Shown here: positions 56,359-64,000 of the stretch, piece after piece
Layout: every line of letters starts with the position of its first letter
Numbering within the stretch: the first letter of the stretch is position 1
Source of the DNA: Siphonodentalium dalli
Lineage: Eukaryota; Mollusca; Scaphopoda; Gadilida; Siphonodentaliidae
Assembly: GCA_032622095.1 (NCBI GenBank)
Contig: CP136064.1
Location: forward strand, 49,794,073-49,858,072
DNA: 64,000 bases
Direction of reading: 5' to 3'
Translations under genes and position numbers: made by a program
Notes under the pieces: generated by a model
Seen by the model: only the letters and a program-made list of their open reading frames with translations
Told to the model about the DNA's origin: nothing
Database searches by the model: none

Positions 56359-56429
56359 GTTGTTTTGCCTAATAGAGTGAATCTGTCAGAAAAGATTTCA
56401 AATTGTCTGACATCTGTTCAAGTTATTAT

Positions 56430-56880
56430 ACTAACGACCGTATAAGTAAATGAAAGTGTCTGTGACACTGTAGCTCAACTTGGAGCTGGGATAATTTCAT
56501 GTGTTAAGAGTCAATGGAGCGATTAGGAATGCGGAAAGTTAATGTCTAAGTAATACAAGGTGTGAACATGTAAAATTTCAAAAGAATTCTCCAATAAACG
56601 CGGTCTGCAGGGTGTACCGATGGATTCAAATTTGAAATCAAAGATGGCTGCTGTCAGCCATATTTTTTCAACAAATTGTGGATAAAATTAATGCCTCCCA
56701 TCTAGAGGTCACCCCAAAGATCCATATGAAGTTTGGTGATAATCGAATGAGGGAGGTGGCCTGTAGCCTAGGGTGTGCCGAAGGATTTATTCATATAAAA
56801 AGATTGAAATCCAAGATGGCCACGACTGGCAGCCATGTTTTTCAACAAAATTCGGAAATGTGAATCATGTCATTTCTCGT
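56430..56880 (+). repeat. Fragment of the 165-bp-unit (pearl-like) element
   Basis: GTGACACTGTAGCTCAACTTGG, here in parts GTGACACTG and TAGCTCAACTTGG, plus GTCAATGGAGCGATTAGGAA match the start of the element at 58,066. About one and a half core units (AAGATGGCTGCTGTCAGCC, AAGATGGCCACGACTGGC) follow. Confidence 0.7.
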
Positions 56881-57014
56881 GACGTCATTGACGTTACATC
56901 GCTTACTGATCTAGACTGAATTTTTGATGGTTGATCTTTCTCCACATTCATGCATTATTTATGGGTGTTGTAATCATATTTGGTGAACCAAATTGATGCA
57001 AAAGTGTAAAAATT

Positions 57015-57174
57015 AGAGTAATCAATTAGTTCCGAGAATTACGTTAAATAATTCATTCGAGGCAAGAGACCTTTTGGTAAGAAACTTGTGTGCTAACGTG
57101 CACTTGTTTCTTACCGACGTCTTTCGCCTATCGTGAATTATTTAACATAATTCTCGGAACCAATTGATTACTCT
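57015..57174. mobile_element. 160-bp foldback MITE
   Basis: AGAGTAATCAATTAGTTCC at left and GGAACCAATTGATTACTCT at right, with further complementary blocks (GAATTATTTAAC, GGTAAGAAAC) inwards and a small loop near 57,095. Non-coding. Confidence 0.8.
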
Positions 57175-57704
57175 CTATATAACAAGCAAGCCTGAAAATA
57201 TGGTGCCGGACATTTTCAGAATGAGGTCCCCAGAGGGTGAAATTAGTGATGCTATGCCGCACAGAGGGCTAGCATTAGTGTTGAAACGATTAACGATTTT
57301 AAGGAATCGACTAGTCGCCAGAGGTAATCGACTACTAGTCGACTAGTCGGACCCCTTCTAAGAGTTCCCGTTTCTATGCCCATATGACGTATAAAATGGG
57401 CCTTGTGGCATCGCAGTTTCGAGTATCCAACTCTTCCGTGTCAGAACGTTCAAACGGAAAGCACGTGAACTATGTAATCTCCGTTTTGCCCGTGAGTCTC
57501 ACAATTTGATGTATTAAACCTGGCTCTCCTGCAACCTCCATATAATCTCACGGTTTGGGGAATGCAGGTAATAAAAACATTTTATTTAAACAAAAATTGT
57601 CGCCGGTAACCTGGAAATAAATAGGCAAGTCTCGTTCGTAAGTCTCGCTAACGAGATGTCGGGTGTGTTCTATTGTCTCTCTGAATTGGTGCCTCATGTG
57701 TCGC

Positions 57705-57726
57705 GGGGGGGGGGGGGGGGGGGGGG
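57705..57726 (+). repeat. Run of 22 G
   Basis: Homopolymer followed by GGTGGGGGG-like sequence; assembly length uncertain. Confidence 0.95.
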
Positions 57727-58065
57727 TTGATTGTTGGTGGGGGGTATGGGTATAAGAATTTATTCAGTTACTGAGTTGGCTTTACCAGCTTGACTTGTCG
57801 CGAATTATGTTTCGTATATCATTGAAGCCATTTTGTTGCATCATTACTCTAGTATTACACGTGCGACAGTGAGAAGTTATCACTGGTCAATTGCGTCCCA
57901 TGGAACTAGACAGTGTTCAGTCGGCAGCGACACTTTGAACATGTCTTTGATGATCAACTTAAAAGAAACTGCGCCTACACGTGCATACATTGGGTTCAGT
58001 TCAGGTCATGGAGTTCACCGCCCTTGCATGACTGGCAGTGGCATCGTTAAAGGAACAATGCAATG

Positions 58066-59998
58066 AAAGTGTCAATGACACTGTAGCTCAACTTGGAAAG
58101 GGAATAATTTAATATATTACAGTCAATGGAGCGATTAGGAATGTGGAAAGTTGAATGTCTAATACTAGTTTATAGACATGAAGAGAAAAGTAAAATCCAA
58201 GATGGCTGCTGGCGGCCATGTTTTCGGCCGAATGACCCCAAAATGAGTCGTTCCCATCTACATGTCATCATTAACATCAATGACAAATTTTATGACGATC
58301 AGACTCAAGGTACGACCTGTGGCCCGTGCTAATGGATTAAATTTTGAAATCCAAGATGGCCACTGGCGGCCATGTTTTTTGTCCGAATGACCCCAAAATG
58401 ACTTGTTCCCATTCACATTCCAATTTCAACAGCCATGAAAATTTTTAAGATGATCAGACTAAAGGTACGACCTGTAGCCCGTGGTAAAGGATTTAGTCAT
58501 ACAAAGAGTAAAATCCAAGTTGGCTGCTGGCGGCCATGTTTTTTGGCCAAATGACCCCAAAATGACTCGTTCCCATCTACATGTCATTATTAACATTCAT
58601 GACAAATTTTATGATGATCAGACTAAAAGTACGACCTGTGGCCCGTGCTAATGGATTAAATTTTGAAATCTAAGATGGCCGCTGGCGGCCATGTTTTTTG
58701 TCCGAATGACCCCAAAATGACTCGTTCCCATCTACATTCCAATATCAACCGCCATGACAAATTTTATGATGATCAGACTAAAGGTACAACCTGTAGCCCG
58801 TGCTAAAGGATTTAGTCATACAAAGAGTAAAATCCAAGATGGCTGCTGGCGGCCATGTTTTTTGGCCAAATGACCCCAAAATTACTCGTTCCCATCTACA
58901 TGTGATTATTAACATTCTTGACAAATTTTATGATGATCAGACTAAAAGTAGGACCTGTAGCCCGTGCTAAAGGATTTAGTCATGCAAAGAGTAAAATCCA
59001 AGACGGCTGCTGGCGGCCATGTTTTTTGGCCGAATGACCCCAAAATGACTCGTTCCAATCTACATAACATTGTTAACATCCATGACAAATTTTATGATGA
59101 TCAGACTAAAGGTACGACCTGTAGCCCGTGCTAAATGATTTAGTCATACAAAGAGTAAAATCCAAGATGGCTGCTGGCGGCCATGTTTTTCGTCCGAATG
59201 ACCCCAAAATGACTCGTTCCCATCTACATGTCAATATTAACATCCATGACAAATTTCATGATGATCAGACGAACAGTGCGACCTGTGGCCCGTGCTAATG
59301 GATTGAATTTTGAAAACAAAGATGGCCACTGGCGGCCATGTTTTTTGTCCCAATGACCCCAAAATGACTCGTTCCCATCTACATTCCAATTTCAACAGCC
59401 ATGACAAATTTCATGATTATCAGACTAAAGGTACGACCTGTAGCCCGTGCTAAAGGATTTAGTCATACAAAGAGTAAAATCCAAGATGGCTGCTGGCGGC
59501 CATGTTTTTTGCCCGAATAACCCAAAAATGACTTGTTCCCATCTACATGTCATTGTTAACATCCATGACAAATTTTATGATGATCTGACTAAAGGTACGA
59601 CCTGTAGCCCGTGCTAAAGGATTTAGTCATGCAAAGAGTAAAATCGAAGATGGCTGCTGGCGGCCATGTTTTTTGGCCGAATGACCCCAAAATTACTCGT
59701 TCCCATCTACATGTCAATATTAACATCCATGACAAATTTCATGACGATCAGACGAACAGTACGGCCTGTAGCCCGTGCTAATGGATTGAATTTTGAAATC
59801 TAAGATGGCCGCTGGCGGCCATGTTTTTTTTTCCGAATGACCCCAAAATGAATCATTAAATTTCATAATGATCCGATCAAAGGTACGACCTGTAGCCTCT
59901 ATTGTTGACGCCTTATGCACACACACACACACGCACACACGGACGACAAAGCCATGGCAATAGCTCAAACTTTACAAAGTAAAGTTGAGCTAATAAGG
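58066..59998 (+). repeat. Pearl/HINE-like element with about ten 165-bp units
   Basis: Begins near GTCAATGACACTGTAGCTCAAC. The tandem core follows, each unit with AAATCCAAGATGGCTGC, GGCGGCCATGTTTT, CCAAAATGACTCGTTCCC, GACAAATTTTATGATGATC and ACGACCTGTAGCCCGTG. Two alternating subtypes exist (GGCTGCTGGCGG with GTCATACAAAGAGT, and GGCCACTGGCGG with GATTGAATTTTGAAA). The end has an ACACAC microsatellite and a hairpin (TAGCTCAAACTTTAC-AAAG-TAAAGTTGAGCTA, two parts) that complements TAGCTCAACTT at the start. This fits Helentron-derived pearl elements. Confidence 0.75.
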
Positions 59999-60795
59999 CT
60001 TTAAGAAATTAATATGTGTTAACTGTTACAGATTACATGATAATATGGCCGTGCAATGGCACTGCTGTCATGATAGCACATAGGTACTGCTTTTTCCCCC
60101 GACTAGTCGACTAGCAGATTTCGGGATCGACTAATTTAATAATCGCATCGGTTTGGACTAGTCGATTAATCGTTTCAACACGAGCTAGCATCACCAAATT
60201 CATACTCTAAGTACCTAATTATGCATGGCCTCATCTGCTATGGGAGACCTAGACTCAGATTTAAATTCTCAGATGGTGATGTACACCCATTAGGCACCTC
60301 AATTATGCATTGTGTCATCTGCAAATTTGGGGATATAGAGAAAAATAAACTAAAAAATAAGAAACTAAAAAAAACTTGTTAATTGATAATAAAGATACTT
60401 TTCAAAGATGAGGCCTAAGCAGAATAAGGTCCCTAGAAGATGAATTTAGTGACGCTAACCCATTGTGTGGAGTAGCTTCACTAAATTCACCCTCTGGGAC
60501 ATCGTTCTGCAAATGTCCGGCACCACATTTTCAGGCATGCATATAACGATTTAACTCACATGATATTCCAAAATTATTGGCATTCGTGTACATTTCCTGT
60601 ACATATCCAGTCCACTGCTTACTTATCTTCCCCACTTCTTGATCGCTATCTGGCATCTTCATCTATAAATATAAAAAAGAGATTTTGCAACAATTGTAAA
60701 GATAATGTTGACGATGAACTACACTTCCTTTTCCAATGCCGATTATATGATCACCTCAGGAATAAATAATTAACCCTTTCATGTTGAATAGACAA

Positions 60796-63700
60796 TTATT
60801 AGCTCAACTTTACTTTGTAAAGTTTGAGCTATTGCCATGGCTTTGTCGTCCGTCGTCCGTGTGTGCGTGTGTGCGTAACGCGTCAACAATAGAGGCTACA
60901 GGTCGTACCTTTGATCGGATCATTATGAAATTTGTCATAGCTGTTGACATCAACATTTGTACCGGAATGATTCATTTTGGGGTCATACGGAAAAAAAACA
61001 TGGCCGCCAGCGGCCATCTTAGATTTCAAAGTTCAATCCATTAGCACGGGCTACAGGCCGTACTGTTCGTCTGATCGTCATGAAATTTGTCATGGATGTT
61101 AATATTGACATGTAGATGGGAACGAGTAATTTTGGGGTCATTCGGCCAAAAAACATGGCCGCCAGCAGTCATCTTCGATTTTACTCTTTGCATGACTAAA
61201 TCCTTTAGCACGGGCTACAGGTCGTACCTTTAGTCAGATCGTCATAAAATTTGTCATGGATGTTAACAATGACATGTAGATGGGAACGAGTCATTTTTGG
61301 GTTATTCGGGCAAAAAACATGGCCGCCAGCAGCCATCTTGGATTTTACTCTTTGTATGACTAAATCCTTTAGCACGGGCTACAGGTCGTACCTTTAGTCT
61401 GATAATCATGAAATTTATCATGGCTGTTGAAATTGGAATGTAGATGGGAACGAGTCATTTTGGGGTCATTCGGACAAAAAACATGGCCGCCAGTGGCCAT
61501 CTTTGTTTTCAAAATTCAATCCATTAGCACGGGCCACAGGTCGCACTGTTCGTCTGATCGTCATGAAATTTGTCATGGATGTTAATATTGACATGTAGAT
61601 GGGAACGAGTAATTTTGGGGTCATTCGGCCCAAAAACATGGCCGCCAGCAGCCATCTTGGATTTTACTCTTTGTATGACTAAATTCTTTAGCACGGGCTA
61701 CAGGTCGTACCTTTAGTCTGATCATCATCAAATTTGTCATGGATGTTAACAATGACATGTAGATTGGAACGAGTCATTTTGGGGTCAATCGGCCAAAAAA
61801 CATGGCCGCCAGCAGCCGTCTTGGATTTTACTCTTTGCATGACTAAATCCTTTAGCACGGGCTACAGGTCCTACTTTTAGTCTGATCATCATAAAATTTG
61901 TCAAGAATGTTAATAATGACATGTAGATGGGAACGAGTCATTTTGGGGTCATTCGGCCAAAAAACATGGCCGTCAGCAGCCATCTTGGATTTTACTCTTT
62001 GTATGACTAAATCCTTTAGCACGGGCTACAGGTCGTACCTTTAGTCTGATCATTATAAAATTTGTCATGGCTGTTGATATTGGAATGTAGATGGGAACGA
62101 GTCATTTTGGGGTCATTCGGACAAAAAACATGGCCGCCAGCGGCCATCTTGGATTTCAAAATTTAATCCATTAGCACGGGCCACAGGTCGTACTGATTGT
62201 CTGATCATCATGAAATTTGTCATGGATGATAATATTTACATGTAGATGGGAACGAGTAATTTTGGGGTCATTCGGCCAAAAAACATGGCCACCAGCAGCC
62301 ATCTTAGATTTTACTCTTTGTATGACTAAATTCTTTATCACGGGCTGCAGGTCGTACCTTTAGTCTGATCATCATAAAATTTTTCATGAATGTTAATAAT
62401 GACATGTAGATGGGAACGAGTCATTTTGGGGCCATTCGGCCAAAAAAGATGGCCGCCAGCAGCCATCTTGGATTTTACTCTTTGTATGACTAAATCCTTT
62501 AGCACGGGCTACAGGTCGTACCTTTAGTCAGATCGTCATAAAATTTGTCATGGATGTTAACAATGACATGTAGATGGGAACGAGTCATTTTTGGGTTATT
62601 CGGGCAAAAAACATGGCCGCAAGCAGTCATCTTGGATTTTACTCTTTGTATGACTAAATCCTTTAGCACGGGCTACAGGTCGTACCTTTAGTCTGATAAT
62701 CATGAAATTTATCATGGTTGTTGAAATTGGAATGTAGATGGGAACGAGTCATTTTGGGGTCATTCGGACAAAAAACATGGCCGCCAGTGGCCATCTTTGT
62801 TTTCAAAATTCAATCCATTAGCACGGGCCACAGGTCGCACTGTTCGTCTGATCGTCATGAAATTTGTCATGGATGTTAATATTGACATGTAGATGGGAAC
62901 GAGTAATTTTGGGGTCATTCGGCCCAAAAACATGGCCGCCAGCAGCCATCTTGGATTTTACTCTTTGTATGACTAAATTCTTTAGCACGGGCTACAGGTC
63001 GTACCTTTAGTCTGATCATCATCAAATTTGTCATGGATGTTAACAATGACATGTAGATTGGAACGAGTCATTTTGGGGTCAATCGGCCAAAAAACATGGC
63101 CGCCAGCAGCCGTCTTGGATTTTACTCTTTGCATGACTAAATCCTTTAGCACGGGCTACAGGTCCTACTTTTAGTCTGATCATCATAAAATTTGTCAAGA
63201 ATGTTAATAATGACATGTAGATGAGAACGAGTCATTTTGGGGTCATTCGGCCAAAAAACATGGCCGCCAGCAGCCGTCTTGGATTTTACTCTTTGCATGA
63301 CTAAATCCTTTAGCACGGGCTACAGGTCCTACTTTTAGTCTGATCATCATAAAATTTGTCAAGAATGTTAATAATGACATGTAGATGGGAACGAGTCATT
63401 TTGGGGTCATTCGGCCAAAAAAGATGGCCGCCAGCAGCCATCTTGGATTTTACTCTTTATATGACTAAATACTTTAGCACGGGCTACAGGTCGTACCTTT
63501 AGTCAGATCGTCATAAAATTTGTCATGGATGTTAACAATGACATGTAGATGGGAACGAGTCATTTTTGGGTTATTCGGGCAAAAAACATGGCCGCCAGCA
63601 GCCATCTTGGATTTTACTCTTTGTATGACTAAATCCTTTAGCACCGGCTACAGGTCGTACCTTTAGTCTGATAATCATGAAATTTATCATGGTTGTTGAA

Positions 63701-64000
63701 ATTGGAATGTAGATGGGAACGAGTCATTTTGAGGTCATTCGGACAAAAAACATGGCCGCCAGTGGCCATCTTTGTTTTCAAAATTCAATCCATTAGCACG
63801 GGCCACAGGTCGCACTGTTCGTCTGATCGTCATGAAATTTGTCATGGATGTTAATATTGACATGTAGATGGGAACGAGTAATTTTGGGGTCATTCGGCCC
63901 AAAAACATGGCCGCCAGCAGCCATCTTGGATTTTACTCTTTGTATGACTACATTCTTTAGCACGGGCTACAGGTGGTACCTTTAGTCTGATCATCATCAA
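60796..64000 (-). repeat. Second pearl/HINE-like element, inverted, about 19 units, continues off the window
   Basis: Starts with the complement of the 3' hairpin and GTGTGTGCG microsatellite (60,796-60,880), then reversed 165-bp units to the end. A longer-period repeat is visible: the variant TCGCACTGTTCGTCTGATCG recurs at 61,541, 62,835 and 63,810 (1,294 and 975 bases apart, about 8 and 6 units), so blocks of several units were copied recently. Confidence 0.85.

Larger units (their letters stand above)
57276..60183. mobile_element. 2.9-kb hAT-type element, non-autonomous, 8-bp target duplication
   Basis: Termini TAGTGTTGAAACGATTAA and the near-complement TTAATCGTTTCAACACGA, with GCTAGCAT flush at 57,268-57,275 and 60,184-60,191. 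Subterminal ACTAGTCGACTAGTCG repeats occur on both sides. Terminal GTTGAAACGATTAA with an 8-bp duplication is familiar from hAT families. No transposase; the interior is mostly the pearl-like element at 58,066-59,998 plus 700 bases with a G-run. Confidence 0.85.
57180..60545. mobile_element. GAGGTCCC-type MITE split by a hAT element
   Basis: Left part 57,180-57,275 (CCTGAAAATATGGTGCCGGA...GAGGTCCCCAGAGGG) and right part from 60,184 (CTAGCATCACC...) to 60,545 (complement: TCCGGCACCACATTTTCAGG) are the ends of one larger inverted-repeat element. The hAT element at 57,276-60,183 sits in it. Confidence 0.75.

Noticed and set aside
58126-61044. ORFs of 60-90 codons in the 165-bp arrays
   Set aside because: They do not extend through successive units and differ between units, so the repeat is not coding.

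Overview
The window is animal genomic DNA, AT-rich and dominated by mobile elements in several layers of nesting. I see no prokaryotic operons, rRNA or tRNA. Repeat phrases such as AGGGCCATAACTC, CATACCAAATTTGGTTCC and AAGATGGCTGCTGGCGGCC, together with HINE/pearl-like tandem elements, suggest a marine lophotrochozoan, most likely a mollusc. The species is an inference.

Bases 1 to about 13,950 hold the right-hand part of a Polinton/Maverick (adintovirus-like) element, the only gene-dense part of the window. Its compact genes are: a small ORF, a zinc-knuckle protein on the minus strand, a 5'-truncated protein-primed DNA polymerase B, a packaging ATPase, two small basic/hydrophobic proteins, a conserved Polinton protein, a DDE integrase with a chromodomain-like tail, a small membrane protein, a minor capsid plus pX-like protein, the double-jelly-roll major capsid protein (MCP), a small cysteine-containing protein and an adenain-like protease. 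The element is dead: the polymerase is truncated, integrase and others are frameshifted, and MCP has a stop codon. MCP is also split by a 3.7-kb DNA element (7,698-11,373) with about 310-bp inverted repeats, which itself holds a 944-bp element with a perfect 9-bp target duplication.

From 13.7 to 22 kb there are direct/inverted duplications, minisatellites and MITEs. The centrepiece is a 4.15-kb foldback element (16,661-20,812, 9-bp target duplication). Its two arms are arrays of a 142-bp GC-rich satellite in opposite orientation, and its centre is a decayed C2H2 zinc-finger array. It sits at the very end of another element (15,451-16,660).

From 22 to 34 kb lie a decayed Jockey-like non-LTR retrotransposon (22.1-25.54 kb), a hAT-type element (27,019-28,097) and a Ty3/Gypsy element whose 1,199-codon ORF is cut off inside integrase (30,013-33,612), preceded by a 1.2-kb leader with repeated acceptor-like and donor-like motifs.

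From 34 to 57 kb the sequence is mostly non-coding and seeded with foldback MITEs: a TA-flanked mariner-like family, two TTAA-flanked piggyBac-like families, hAT MITEs, a pogo/Tigger transposase pseudogene (47,426-48,362, minus), a 27-bp minisatellite and HINE-like elements. The best trace of host genes is three related terminal micro-exons on the minus strand (44,317-44,370; 46,788-46,829; 53,805-53,846), which differ mostly at synonymous sites, with a possible membrane-anchor first exon at 55,902-55,960.

From 57 to 64 kb a 2.9-kb hAT-type element (57,276-60,183, 8-bp target duplication) carries a pearl-like element built of about ten 165-bp repeats. A second, inverted copy starts at 60,796 and runs off the end. 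Divergent relatives of the same 165-bp unit are found at 10.3-10.95 kb and 56.6-56.9 kb.
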